Shown here in pieces: positions 41,089 to 50,373 of a DNA stretch of 64,000 bases. The stretch comes from an uncultured Bacteroidales bacterium (lineage in GTDB: Bacteria > Bacteroidota > Bacteroidia > Bacteroidales > G3-4614). Each line of letters starts with the position of its first letter. Position 1 is the first letter of the stretch. The stretch is taken from the NCBI GenBank assembly GCA_949297125.1, contig CASFRS010000023.1:1-64000 (forward strand), written 5' to 3'. The position numbers were made by a program, and so were the translations under genes. A model generated the notes under the pieces. The model was not told the origin of the DNA and did not search any database. It was given only the letters and a program-made list of their open reading frames with translations.

Positions 41089-41988
41089 ATGCTGAATACG
41101 GTTATATGGACTGCTGACCCTACGGCCTTTACCGTCGGACCTTTTGAAGTCAGGTGGTACGGGCTGCTGTTCGCTTTGGGATTTCTGATAGGGTACTATA
41201 TAGAGGCCAGGATTTTCAAGCACGACAAGGCTCCGGATGACTGGTGCGACAAGCTTTTTGTCTACACAATCATAGCCACGGTCATAGGGGCGAGGCTCGG
41301 GCACTGCCTGTTTTACGAATGGGACTATTTCTCGGCCCACCCGGCAGATATCCTGAAAGTATGGGAAGGCGGCCTTGCCAGCCACGGCGGGGCGATAGGT
41401 ATCATCATTGCCATATACATCTACACGAAAAGGGTTACGCACCGCGGCATGCTATGGGTGCTTGACCGCCTTGTCATTCCTACCGCGCTTGTGGCCGCCA
41501 TGATAAGGACGGGCAATCTGATGAACCACGAAATTTACGGTGTAAGCACCAATCTGCCGTGGGGATTCATTTTCATAGAGAACATACATGCATGGCAGGC
41601 GGGATTCCCGCCCAAATTCTCGATGATATCGCACCCTACCCAGATATACGAGGCTTCCGCCTACCTGGTTCTCTTTTTCGTGCTTATGTTCATGTACTGG
41701 AGAAAGGATGCCGGCGATAAAAGGGGACTGCTTTTCGGGACTTTCCTGTTATGGGTTTTCGGCGCACGTTTCCTGATAGAGTTCCTGAAACTGCCGCAAG
41801 AGGCTTTCGAGGTTGGAATGCAGGAGATGATCGGGCTCAACATGGGGCAGTTACTGAGCATCCCGTTTATAATATTGGGGATTTACTTTATTCACAAAGG
41901 GAGGAACGGAAGGAAGAAGAGCGGGGTGATAAGGACACGCAATTCGCATATCCACCGCCATTACGACTATAAGAAGGGAGATATATAA
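41089..41988 (+). CDS. lgt: Prolipoprotein diacylglyceryl transferase
   Basis: I use the ATG at 41089 (MLNTVIWTADPTAFTVG, 299 residues), one base after the ddh stop, rather than the upstream TTG inside ddh. About seven membrane segments are predicted. Lgt signatures include RWYGLLFALGFLIGY, GGLASHGGAIG, RTGNLMNHEIYG and HPTQIYEA. The enzyme adds diacylglycerol to the lipobox Cys of prelipoproteins at the inner membrane, the first step needed for lipoproteins such as the LPP20-like and DUF4292 proteins here. The C-terminus has a basic, His-rich tail (SHIHRHYDYKKGD). A strong terminator follows. Confidence 0.95.
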   Translation: MLNTVIWTADPTAFTVGPFEVRWYGLLFALGFLIGYYIEARIFKHDKAPDDWCDKLFVYTIIATVIGARLGHCLFYEWDYFSAHPADILKVWEGGLASHGGAIGIIIAIYIYTKRVTHRGMLWVLDRLVIPTALVAAMIRTGNLMNHEIYGVSTNLPWGFIFIENIHAWQAGFPPKFSMISHPTQIYEASAYLVLFFVLMFMYWRKDAGDKRGLLFGTFLLWVFGARFLIEFLKLPQEAFEVGMQEMIGLNMGQLLSIPFIILGIYFIHKGRNGRKKSGVIRTRNSHIHRHYDYKKGDI

Positions 41989-42025
41989 TCCCTTTCCATA
42001 TTTATGGAATCCCGGCATATACATC

Positions 42026-42066
42026 CGGCATGGCAATCTGTTCGTCAGGTTGCCATGCCGTTTTTT
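42026..42066 (+). terminator. Terminator of ddh-lgt
   Basis: CGGCATGGCAA (42026-42036) pairs perfectly with TTGCCATGCCG (42050-42060) and is followed by six T. It lies 38 bases after the lgt stop codon. Confidence 0.9.
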
Positions 42067-42087
42067 GCAACGTCCAAAAAAATGCGC

Positions 42088-42648
42088 CTACCACATGCTT
42101 CTCAATCTTTCTACCAGCATGTGCGCGTGGCGAACGGCTTTCTCTCGCATACGCGCCGGTTCCGCCTCATCATGGCGAACGGCATACGACAATCCTCCGC
42201 TGTATATATAGCCGCACCACTGCAAGCCGCAGAGGCTGGACATCTGCTTGTAGGGTGGCAGGAAATCATCGACAGGATAATGTTGCGGGCCGCCATATCG
42301 GTACGACACCTCTGGCGCCCCGGAGGTAAAGGAGAGCAAAAGCAGCTTTCCCTTTAGCCTGTTCCCGGTTCTGCCGTGCGAAAACCCGTGCGTGAAAGTC
42401 TGCTCTATCCAGCGGTGCAACAGCGACGGTGCGCTGTACCAGAACAGCGGATATTGCAGCACAATGGCGTCGGCACGGAGCAGGCGTTCCTGTTAGGACT
42501 TCACGTCAATCCGGAAATCGGGATAGAGTTTGTCCAGGCGGACAAACCCGGCTTCGGACAACAACTTCCCCGTTTCTTCCAGTATGGTCCTGTTGGCAAA
42601 CGAGCCGTCCAGGTCGGGGTGTCCCGACACTATCAATACCTTCTTCAT
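42088..42648 (-). pseudogene. Flavodoxin-fold NAD(P)H oxidoreductase gene with an in-frame stop
   Basis: From the ATG at 42648 (MKKVLIVSGHPDLDGSFANR) the frame runs to a TAA at 42493-42495 (after YPDFRIDVKS). It then continues in the same frame with QERLLRADAIVLQYPLFWYS, THGFSHGRTGNRLKGK and LLSFTSGAPE to the true end at 42088. Both halves together (186 residues plus the stop) make a complete KefF/YwrO-type flavoprotein, a family of FMN-dependent NAD(P)H:quinone reductases. No other lesion is visible, so the mutation is recent or is a sequencing error; readthrough cannot be excluded. It lies 75 bases downstream of the SDR gene on the same strand. Confidence 0.85.
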
Positions 42649-42723
42649 TATTCCTTGTCGCTTTATGTCATACAAATACAGACAGGGGGACTTTAGCTCC
42701 GGTTCGGGTATCCGGGCAAGCAT

Positions 42724-43461
42724 TCACTTCGCCTTTTTCCGGCCTACCGGAATCTTTTCCCATATAAACTCGGGAATCATGCGCCACATCGCTACAAGCA
42801 GGGCATACCTCCATTCAACTATCACCCTGCGTTTACCGGTTTTTATCGCCCCGTATATACGGTTCGCGACATATCGGGCATCCAGCAGCATGGGGTATGC
42901 CCCGTTTCTGAGCAACGGAGTATCGACAAACCCGGGACGTATATCGGTAAAGCGTATTTTCGTTTTCTGCATCGAGGAGAGTTGCGACAAAGCATCGATA
43001 TAGATATTCTGATAACGTTTGGTGGCCGAATACGAAGGCGCGGCGCCCAACCCCCTGGTCCCGGCTATGGAGCTGACGGCCGCTATATGTCCGCCCCCGA
43101 CGGAAGCGAAATAGTTGTACGCCGCCGTTACCATACGCGTAAACCCTACGCAGTTCGTTTCTGCCGTATCGAGTTCGACAGCGGGATTCAACGCCTGATT
43201 CTGCGCCCCTATCCCCGATACGTGAAGATATACGTCCATGCCGCCCATGGCCTTTATCAGTTTTGCAAGCCGCGCTGGGGCTTCGGGGTCCGTTACGTCT
43301 ATTACCGCATCGAAACACTTTCCGGAATACTCGCCTGCCAGCTGGAGCAGTCTCTCTCCTCGCCGGCCGGCTATCCCTACGACATCCCCTTTTTCAAGGA
43401 ATACCCGGGCTGTCTCGTACCCTATCCCGGAGGTTGCCCCCATTATCACTATCCGTTTCAT
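42724..43461 (-). CDS. Short-chain dehydrogenase/reductase
   Basis: The 245-residue protein is a classical SDR. It has the cofactor motif GATSGIGYETA at residues 8-18, SSIAGTRG with the catalytic Ser, and YSATK with the catalytic Tyr and Lys. The Asn usually seen in NNAG is changed: the segment reads HVSGIG. Arg residues after the second strand (AGRRGER) suggest NADP preference (inference). The substrate is unknown. The C-terminal stretch (YALLVAMWRMIPEFIWEKI) is hydrophobic and could bind a membrane. A possible -7 box (TACATTTG, 43599-43606, minus strand) lies far upstream. The broken oxidoreductase gene follows it. Confidence 0.88.
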   Translation of the reverse strand: MKRIVIMGATSGIGYETARVFLEKGDVVGIAGRRGERLLQLAGEYSGKCFDAVIDVTDPEAPARLAKLIKAMGGMDVYLHVSGIGAQNQALNPAVELDTAETNCVGFTRMVTAAYNYFASVGGGHIAAVSSIAGTRGLGAAPSYSATKRYQNIYIDALSQLSSMQKTKIRFTDIRPGFVDTPLLRNGAYPMLLDARYVANRIYGAIKTGKRRVIVEWRYALLVAMWRMIPEFIWEKIPVGRKKAK

Positions 43462-43830
43462 ATTCGTCGTCTTTTTACATTACGCGGCATTCCGAACAGG
43501 CCTCCCACACGCCGCACACCCGCCCTTTCGGCATACTGTCGGGAGCGCGGGACGTCGAAAAGCCGCCCTGGTTTATCCGTCGGGCCTCCGCATAACTGCA
43601 AATGTAAACAATTTACTCCGTTACCGCACCTGCCGCAGACGACGTATTTCCGGTATAAAATATTAACATATATTGCCTTATCGCAGGTTTACATATATAC
43701 TATTTGCTTAATATACAGTTTTTTTTGCCTTGAAAATGATGCCATACCGCATATATTGGCTATCTTCGCAGATGTTAAAGGTTCAAGAATTTCACCTTAT
43801 TTTTCAATATATTCTTCAAGCTGTTTCTTT
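43462..43830. other. Divergent intergenic region between SDR and M60 genes
   Basis: This 369-base stretch holds no gene I can support. The right half is AT-rich. TATCTTCG (43761-43768) is a possible -7 box for the M60 gene with one mismatch, but a -33 site at the right distance is missing. A candidate minus-strand -7 box for the SDR gene is at 43599-43606. Confidence 0.4.
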
Positions 43831-46800
43831 ATGAAATACCCAAGACTGCTTCTTGTCGCAGGAATAGGGATGCTGGGATACGCCACTTCCATTTGCGCCC
43901 AAAATTCCTTGCCGTCCAAAGGGAACCCGCTGGTTGTGGTTTCCGGAAAAAACATCGTTCTGACGTCGGATGACGACGGACCTGTCCGCATACCGGTTTA
44001 CGGCGAACAGTTTTCCGCTGTCAGCAGCAACCCGTGGCTACAGGTTCAGACCGGCAAAAACTACATAGAACTGGACTTCCAGGCAAACAGGGATGCCGGG
44101 CAACGCTCGGCTTCCGTTACCCTTACCGGCAAGACGAACGTCAGCAACGATATAACCGTAGTGCAAGCCGGCAACAACGCCCTGGACGAGGCTGTCCCTA
44201 ACTGGATAAGGATTTTCCCCACTTCCTATAACGCCAACCAGGCACAACCCGGAGCGGGAATAGAAAACACGCAGGACTCGGATTATTCTTCAATTTACCA
44301 CAGCAGGTGGGATACTAGCATATCCGAGACCTCGCCCGCCGTACTCACATACAACTTCGAGACGCCGCAACATATAGACCTTGTGAATTATGTCCCGAAC
44401 AGCGGAAACGGGAAATTCGGCGAAGTAGATATTTATTACAAGCTTGACGGCGACACGGAATATCGCCTGCTCGGCAATTACGACTTCAACATGTCGGGCA
44501 CACCCACATCGGTATATTTCGGCGAGAACGGACTCGACAACGTGGTTTCGGTAGAGTTCCGCGTCAAGACAGGCTACAGTTTCATCGAGGGAATCGAATA
44601 TTACGCTTCCTGCGCCGAAATGGAGTTTAAACAGAAACTGTCGCCCGGAATGTCCTATTCAAAAAAAATAACCGGTATTACCGCCGTGAACGAGGGTGTG
44701 CCCGCCCAAGGAGGGGAGGATATCTCAAGGACACTGGACAACAACTATTCAACACTGTTCCATACGGCGTACAACAACAATCCTGTTTCGTCCGACTCGC
44801 CTGCCATACTTGCATATACCCTTGCCGAACCCAAAGTCCTGGAGAAAGTGGTTTACGTCCCGCGAAAGGATTTCAGGAGCAACGGCACGTTTGAGACGAA
44901 CGGGAACTTCGGGCATGTTGCGGTCTATTATCAGACTGCAGGGAGTCAGGAATATACCGAACTGCTGACAAAGGACTTCGGTATGGTATCGACAAACACG
45001 GAGATAGATTTTTCGGGAGTTACCGACCCCGTTGCCAAAGTGAAGTTCGTAGTATCGTCGGGCGCGGGCAATTTTGCATCGTGCGCCGAGATGGAATTTT
45101 ATGAAAGCGCAAGTTTCCCGGACGATTTCTCAATATTCGGGAACGAAGTCTATTCCGAACTGGCCGAAGGGGTTACAGAAGAAGATATCGAGGCATTGAC
45201 CGACCCCCTCGCCAAAGAACTTGCACGGGACCTGTTCAACGGCACATACAGTACCGAATACAGGGTGGCGGATTACCCGTGCATTCTCTCCCCGCAGACC
45301 TTGTCGGCGGAGTGGAACACCCCGGGCAAACTCTACGACCAGCTTCAAGGGGTTACGGGTATAAATATTTCAAAGGGCAAGAATGTTGTTGTGGTTTCCG
45401 GGGCGAACCCCGATGTCCCGCTTGCTCTGAAAGTGGTTTCCTGGTACAACGGCGACAACAACGGCCCTGCCGAAAGGGCATACGGACTTACCAACGGGAT
45501 AAACGTAATAGAGTATGACGGCGATTACGATGCCCTTGCATACATATCGTATTATGCCGACAGGAATCCCGAACTGTATTCGCCGGTAAAGGTGCATTTC
45601 GTCTACGGCAGGGTGAACGGGTACTTGTCGAAAGACAAAACGAACGAAGAGATGCACGAACTGTGTGCAAACGCATCGAATACCTGCATGGACCTGGTGG
45701 GCGAACACGTTCATTCGATATGGACGGCCAAAGGGCTCCACAGCTACTGCAAGGCTTCGGACGGTACAAGCATCGGATACCGCCAGTACATGAACCTGCT
45801 GGATACGCTGATAAGCTGGGAACACAGGCTGCTCGGGTTCAAGAAGTACAACCGCGTACCGCAGAACAAGACCATGGCTTACGTAAACTATACTTATTAC
45901 ATGTTCCAGGGGAATTACGGCGTCTCCTTTGAATATACGCAGGAGGAGAGGGTACTGAACTGCCAGACGCTGATGTACCATGACTCGGATGCGATTTGGG
46001 GATTGAGCCATGAATGGGGGCATCAGCACCAGATGCAGCCGTACTTCTGCTGGGCCGGGCTCGGCGAGAGTTCAAACAACATGAACTCCTGCTACAACGT
46101 GCTGCATATGGGGTACACCGGCAGTCAGGCAAGCAGGATACAGAACAACTGGGACGCGGCCTATAATCACCTGTTCAACGGCAATACCACTTCGGACGGC
46201 GGCATGTCATACCAGTATGTCGGGGAGAACAGGGGGAACTTCATAAAGAACGGCGAAGATTACGAATCGGTTGCCGACGGTAGCGGAGACTACGTATATG
46301 AAGAAAAGAAATACGGCCCGGGAGCTGTTGCCGCAGAGAGAAACCTCGCGTATAAAAACATCGATGCGTTTTCATGGTGTCCGGCCATTCAGGATGCCGT
46401 AAGGGAACAGTTTGCCGCAGGGTCGAGAATTCCAGATTTTTCCGACACGGAAAAGACTGTTTCTACAAACGAGCTTTACGTAGAAGAGAACACCGCGGCA
46501 TTCTTTATGCTGTACTGCTATTTTTCAAACAGCAGCAGCCAGGATTACGTCAGGGACTTCCAGGAAGACCTGTATGAGGCCCTGCGCCAGAACGACAATG
46601 CCGGGGGCTCTACCGTTGAAAAGCAGGACGGAGCGGACAAATACGAGCTGCTGGCCAGCGCACATAACGGCAACAAGAACGGGAAATATGCGGAATTCAA
46701 GAACCGCTACCCCTCTTCGTGCTGGATTACCCGGGGATACCTGACGGACAACCTGCAATGGACCCAGAACAGCGTGCCTTTCATTTTCAACTACATAAGG

Positions 46801-47043
46801 AAAGCCTCGCGCCTTTGCGGCTACAACCTGTTCGACTATTTCGACAAAATGGGATTCCTGCGTACCGTAATAATGGCCATAGATGATTACGGTACGAAAT
46901 ATTATGCCTTGACAGACGATATGAAGGAGGAATTCAGGAACGATATGGACGCGCTCGGTTTGAAGCCTCTGACACCTGAAATAATAGAGAACATTACTAA
47001 TGCCGGGATTCCCGAATTTGAAATTCCCGTTATTCCGAACTAA
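43831..47043 (+). CDS. M60-family (mucinase-type) metallopeptidase with BACON and discoidin-like domains
   Basis: I start at the ATG at 43831 (MKYPRLLLVAGIGMLGY, 1070 residues), where a signal peptide begins; the open frame upstream is not coding. After a BACON-like domain (about 30-115, NPWLQVQTGKNYIELDFQAN) there are two F5/8C discoidin-like domains (about 120-265 and 270-430; both contain YASCAEMEF- or FASCAEMEF-type ends). The M60 catalytic part carries HEWGHQH (H727, E728, H731) and a likely third ligand in GLGESSNN (E746). M60 enzymes such as BT4244 of Bacteroides cut O-glycosylated proteins, including mucins. There is no type IX sorting domain and no lipobox. It is co-transcribed with the next gene (12-base gap). 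Confidence 0.9.
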   Translation: MKYPRLLLVAGIGMLGYATSICAQNSLPSKGNPLVVVSGKNIVLTSDDDGPVRIPVYGEQFSAVSSNPWLQVQTGKNYIELDFQANRDAGQRSASVTLTGKTNVSNDITVVQAGNNALDEAVPNWIRIFPTSYNANQAQPGAGIENTQDSDYSSIYHSRWDTSISETSPAVLTYNFETPQHIDLVNYVPNSGNGKFGEVDIYYKLDGDTEYRLLGNYDFNMSGTPTSVYFGENGLDNVVSVEFRVKTGYSFIEGIEYYASCAEMEFKQKLSPGMSYSKKITGITAVNEGVPAQGGEDISRTLDNNYSTLFHTAYNNNPVSSDSPAILAYTLAEPKVLEKVVYVPRKDFRSNGTFETNGNFGHVAVYYQTAGSQEYTELLTKDFGMVSTNTEIDFSGVTDPVAKVKFVVSSGAGNFASCAEMEFYESASFPDDFSIFGNEVYSELAEGVTEEDIEALTDPLAKELARDLFNGTYSTEYRVADYPCILSPQTLSAEWNTPGKLYDQLQGVTGINISKGKNVVVVSGANPDVPLALKVVSWYNGDNNGPAERAYGLTNGINVIEYDGDYDALAYISYYADRNPELYSPVKVHFVYGRVNGYLSKDKTNEEMHELCANASNTCMDLVGEHVHSIWTAKGLHSYCKASDGTSIGYRQYMNLLDTLISWEHRLLGFKKYNRVPQNKTMAYVNYTYYMFQGNYGVSFEYTQEERVLNCQTLMYHDSDAIWGLSHEWGHQHQMQPYFCWAGLGESSNNMNSCYNVLHMGYTGSQASRIQNNWDAAYNHLFNGNTTSDGGMSYQYVGENRGNFIKNGEDYESVADGSGDYVYEEKKYGPGAVAAERNLAYKNIDAFSWCPAIQDAVREQFAAGSRIPDFSDTEKTVSTNELYVEENTAAFFMLYCYFSNSSSQDYVRDFQEDLYEALRQNDNAGGSTVEKQDGADKYELLASAHNGNKNGKYAEFKNRYPSSCWITRGYLTDNLQWTQNSVPFIFNYIRKASRLCGYNLFDYFDKMGFLRTVIMAIDDYGTKYYALTDDMKEEFRNDMDALGLKPLTPEIIENITNAGIPEFEIPVIPN

Positions 47044-47055
47044 ACATTGAGCGAT

Positions 47056-48834
47056 ATGAGAACATACAGATATATTGGGCTATTTATTTTTATTGCCGCA
47101 TACTGCCTGACAGCACGTGCCCAGATAACATCATTGGAAAGCCTCGACAACGGCAAAGGGTATTTGCTTGCCCGGCTGCCGGAAACATCTGCCGGAAACG
47201 GGCGGGTCGTTGCCACGGAAGGACTTGCCGTCGAGGTATCGGGGCAGGACAATGATACCGATTTCGGAAAATGGGCCGTATACACGTCGGCCGCAACCGG
47301 AGAGAGGTACATATACAACCTCGGGACAGGGTCTTTCCTCGTAAATACGTCCGACGGTTGTACCCTGAGCGAATCGGCATCGCCGTTCTACATAATAGAG
47401 AGTTCCGCCCCGGGCGAGTGGCTGCTTATGAACAATTTCATGTTGACGGGACTTGCCGAAGAAAACAACGGTGCGCTCTTTTCAAAAGACGAAGAGTTCA
47501 ATCCCGACGGCATAACCTTTTCCATTACGGAAACCGCGAGGGCGCTCACCGAAGAGGAGACCGGCAGGATTGAAAGGCTGGTAGGCCTTGCTGAAGACGA
47601 AGCCCGTACCGCAGTTATTGAAGAAGCCGAAGAGCTTCTGGCCGAAGCGAAACGGCTTGAACAGGCCGGGAAGGACGATTTTGCCGGAAATTACGATTAC
47701 GCCGAACTGGAAGACGCCGTCAACAACGAGACCTTATATCCGATAGAGGAAATAGAGGCGCTTATTGAACGGACAAAAGCCTCGGTTTACCCGGCAGAGG
47801 GGAGGTACTACAGAATACTGAACAAGGCGCGCCCAACCAACGGAGCTATGGACAACGTCCTCTCGATTACCGACTATATAGGCTCAATGAATCTTGCGGC
47901 GAGCAACCTCGGCAATCAGATTCCGGGAGCAAGGCAGGAGCACATACTGGAAAACACCGGGCTCTTCCAGTTCTTCAAGACCGGGGACGGCGATAATTCG
48001 TTCATACTTTATAATCCGGGTGCAAAAGTCTATGCCGGCGAAAGCGACAGCGGAGCAAGCATTCCTCTTACACAATACGAATCGGGGGCGGCATCCTACA
48101 ACCTTGTTTACGAAAGCGACCACCTGTTCCGTTTCCAGAACAGCAGGGACAATACACTGTACATAACGGCCAACGGGGAAAGCAACTGCGTAAGCTACAA
48201 CCAGCTTGAAGAAGCCGAAAAATGGTACTTCCGCGAAATCACGGAAATAGAAATAAGCATGGACGGCAACGGGTATGCCACCCTGTGCCTTCCGTGCCCG
48301 GTTGAACTCCCGGCGGAAATAGAAGCATATATTGCCGTAAGCCTGTACGACAGTTATGTGCGGGTGGAAAAACTGGAAGATTATATAAGCGGCAACATCC
48401 TGCCCGCTTATACCCCCGTAATTCTAAAACTCAGGGACGGCATAGAGGCTTCCTCATTCCCGTGCCCCATTGTTTACGACGCGCCTCCGGCAGAAGACCT
48501 GCACAACCTGTTGCAGGGGGTTACCGTCAGCGGAGAACTGGAAGAGAACAGTTATATTCTCAAAGATGGAGAGAGCGGCATGGGATTCTACCGTATAAAC
48601 CCCAATGAGACTGAAATAAACTGCAACAGGGTTTATCTGCCGGAATCACCATCACACCAGAGCAATCTGTTCCTGCTCGACTTCTACGGCGAGACATCAT
48701 CGGTTTCGCCCGAACGGGAGGCAGACGGCGGAGAGAAGGACAAGATATATTACGACTTGAACGGAAGGCGTGTCATGAACCCACAAAAAGGGATATTCAT
48801 AACGCAGGAGGGAGAGAAAGTGATAATGAAATAG
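47056..48834 (+). CDS. Secreted lectin-like protein paired with the M60 peptidase
   Basis: I use the ATG at 47056 (MRTYRYIGLFIFIAAYC, 592 residues), not the TTG three codons earlier. After a signal peptide ending ARAQ there are two segments of trefoil or ricin-like character (about 25-140 with GKWAVYTSA and FLVNTSDG; about 235-380 with RYYRILNKARP and LFRFQNSRDNTLYIT). They are joined by an acidic helical stretch (EEETGRIERLVGLAEDEAR). The C-terminus (YYDLNGRRVMNPQKGIFI) is a short sorting-like tail common on secreted Bacteroidales proteins. No catalytic motif is seen. Position 12 bases after the M60 gene suggests a partner that binds glycans for the peptidase (inference). Confidence 0.6.
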   Translation: MRTYRYIGLFIFIAAYCLTARAQITSLESLDNGKGYLLARLPETSAGNGRVVATEGLAVEVSGQDNDTDFGKWAVYTSAATGERYIYNLGTGSFLVNTSDGCTLSESASPFYIIESSAPGEWLLMNNFMLTGLAEENNGALFSKDEEFNPDGITFSITETARALTEEETGRIERLVGLAEDEARTAVIEEAEELLAEAKRLEQAGKDDFAGNYDYAELEDAVNNETLYPIEEIEALIERTKASVYPAEGRYYRILNKARPTNGAMDNVLSITDYIGSMNLAASNLGNQIPGARQEHILENTGLFQFFKTGDGDNSFILYNPGAKVYAGESDSGASIPLTQYESGAASYNLVYESDHLFRFQNSRDNTLYITANGESNCVSYNQLEEAEKWYFREITEIEISMDGNGYATLCLPCPVELPAEIEAYIAVSLYDSYVRVEKLEDYISGNILPAYTPVILKLRDGIEASSFPCPIVYDAPPAEDLHNLLQGVTVSGELEENSYILKDGESGMGFYRINPNETEINCNRVYLPESPSHQSNLFLLDFYGETSSVSPEREADGGEKDKIYYDLNGRRVMNPQKGIFITQEGEKVIMK

Positions 48835-48875
48835 AAAAAACGTACCGGCCGGCATTCTGTCGATGCCGGCCGGTA
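48835..48875 (-). terminator. Terminator between the M60 operon and the hydrolase gene
   Basis: TACCGGCCGGCAT (48843-48855) pairs perfectly with ATGCCGGCCGGTA (48863-48875). On the minus strand it is followed by CG and six T, so it ends the leftward hydrolase transcript. The very stable stem may also stop the rightward M60 operon. Confidence 0.85.
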
Positions 48876-48892
48876 TGGTTCTCCGCACCTTG

Positions 48893-49972
48893 TCATTTCA
48901 GATATTCGCGATAAAACGCTTCAATCCCGGCAAACGGTATCTTGTCGAAATTATCGTACAGGTCGGTATGGACGGCATCAGGGACTATTAGCAGTTTTTT
49001 GTTGTCGCCTTTCAGTTTCCTGTATGTATCCTCGCTGAAATAACGCGAATGCGCCTTCTCGCCGTGGACAAGCAGTACCGCATTGCGAATCTCGCCGGCA
49101 TATGCAAGTATCGGCATGTTCAGCAACGACAGCGAAGATGTTATGTTCCACCCTCCGTTCGAGCCGAGCGAACGGCTATGGTAGCCTCGCGGCGTCTTGT
49201 AATACGCGTGGTAATCCTTCATGAACTGCGGGGCATCGTCCGGCAACGTATCAGGGACACCTCCGGCAAGTGCGTACGAACCGCTGCGGTAATCTTCCGT
49301 ACGCTGTGCATTGAGCTGCCTGCGCATTTCATAGCGTGCATCGGCGTTATCGGCCTGGTCGAAATATCCGTTTGCCGTTACCCTGCACATGTCATACATG
49401 GTGGATGCAACCGCAGCCTTGATGCGCGTATCCATCGCTGCGGCATTGACCGCCAGACCTCCCCAGCCGCAGATGCCGAGTATGCCTATTTGTTCGGGAT
49501 TCACATCGTCCCGGGTAGAGAGGTAATCGACCGCAGCGCAAAAGTCCTCGGTGTTGATATCGGGCGAAGCCACATAACGGGGTTGTCCGCCGCTCTCGCC
49601 TGTGAATGAAGGGTCGAAGGCAACAGTCAGGAAACCTCTCTCGGCAAGTTCCTGGGCATATAAGCCCGACACCTGCTCCTTGACGGCCCCGAAAGGTCCG
49701 CATACTGCTATTGCCGGCAATTTCCCCTCTGCATGCACGGGGATATAAAGGTCGGCCGCAAGCGTAATCCCGTAACGGTTGTGGAAAGTAATTTTTGAAT
49801 GATTCACTTTGTCGCTCTTAGGGAATACCTTGTCCCATTCCTGTGTCAAGTTCAATTCTTCTTCCATGATTCCAGAATTTAAATATTGGATGTTTTCCTG
49901 TGCCGCAAGAGTGCCTGATGTACATGTACAGGCAAATAGCACTGCTGTTATTGTCTTGAATATTGATTTCAT
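48893..49972 (-). CDS. Secreted alpha/beta hydrolase with Cys nucleophile
   Basis: The 359-residue protein has a signal peptide (to about residue 24, GTLAAQ) and an alpha/beta hydrolase fold of the dienelactone hydrolase-like branch. The nucleophile elbow reads GICGWGG, so Cys (C168) takes the place of the usual Ser. The catalytic His is probably in PDAVHTDLYD near the C-terminus, and the oxyanion region is AVCGPFGAVKEQ. The gene is monocistronic with a strong terminator; a -7 box (TATCTTTG, 50083-50090, minus) lies about 110 bases upstream. The substrate is unknown; an ester or lactone is the natural guess. It is convergent with the M60 operon. Confidence 0.82.
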   Translation of the reverse strand: MKSIFKTITAVLFACTCTSGTLAAQENIQYLNSGIMEEELNLTQEWDKVFPKSDKVNHSKITFHNRYGITLAADLYIPVHAEGKLPAIAVCGPFGAVKEQVSGLYAQELAERGFLTVAFDPSFTGESGGQPRYVASPDINTEDFCAAVDYLSTRDDVNPEQIGILGICGWGGLAVNAAAMDTRIKAAVASTMYDMCRVTANGYFDQADNADARYEMRRQLNAQRTEDYRSGSYALAGGVPDTLPDDAPQFMKDYHAYYKTPRGYHSRSLGSNGGWNITSSLSLLNMPILAYAGEIRNAVLLVHGEKAHSRYFSEDTYRKLKGDNKKLLIVPDAVHTDLYDNFDKIPFAGIEAFYREYLK

Positions 49973-50340
49973 TCGTTCCGTTAATTTTATGTGTTGTCAA
50001 CCGGCATCCTGATGTCGGCATAATTCCAGTGAGTTCCCGTGCATTTTTGCATCCGTTCCACCCACTCCCTGCAGTTACGGTACAAAGATACCGCCACATC
50101 CCCGTTCCGTGTTTGCTGTAAGGTCCATTATATGTTGCTTAGAAGGCCTGTTTGCCACGACACTACGGAGGCAGGCAATAAGAAAGTTGCATAGAGAGAG
50201 GGTCCGGAAGTAAACCTGACCGGGAATTACGGAATAGGCGGCTCCGTTCAGAGAAACCTGCCGGCAAGCTGTTCCCGCCAATGCAATACTATGCCCGCCG
50301 CACATATGGCAACCGGTGCTGCCGAATCCGTTTTTTTTAA
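49973..50340. other. Intergenic region between the hydrolase and acyltransferase genes
   Basis: The two genes diverge across 401 bases. A minus-strand -7 box (50083-50090) and a plus-strand -7 box (TACTTTTG, 50341-50348) are the only signals I can support. No gene or repeat is visible. Confidence 0.4.
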
Positions 50341-50348
50341 TACTTTTG
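50341..50348 (+). promoter_or_regulatory. -7 box of the acyltransferase gene
   Basis: TACTTTTG matches TAnnTTTG and lies 25 bases before the ATG at 50374. The -33 site is not clear. Confidence 0.4.
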
Positions 50349-50373
50349 CACCTTAAGAACTGACTGTTGCATA

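Noticed and set aside
42493-42495. Recoding (selenocysteine or pyrrolysine) at the internal stop of the oxidoreductase gene
   Set aside because: The codon is TAA, which is not used for either residue, and the position is not a known catalytic Cys or Lys in the family.
42982-43830. Upstream extension of the M60 gene
   Set aside because: It overlaps the SDR gene in antisense, and the signal peptide begins at 43831.
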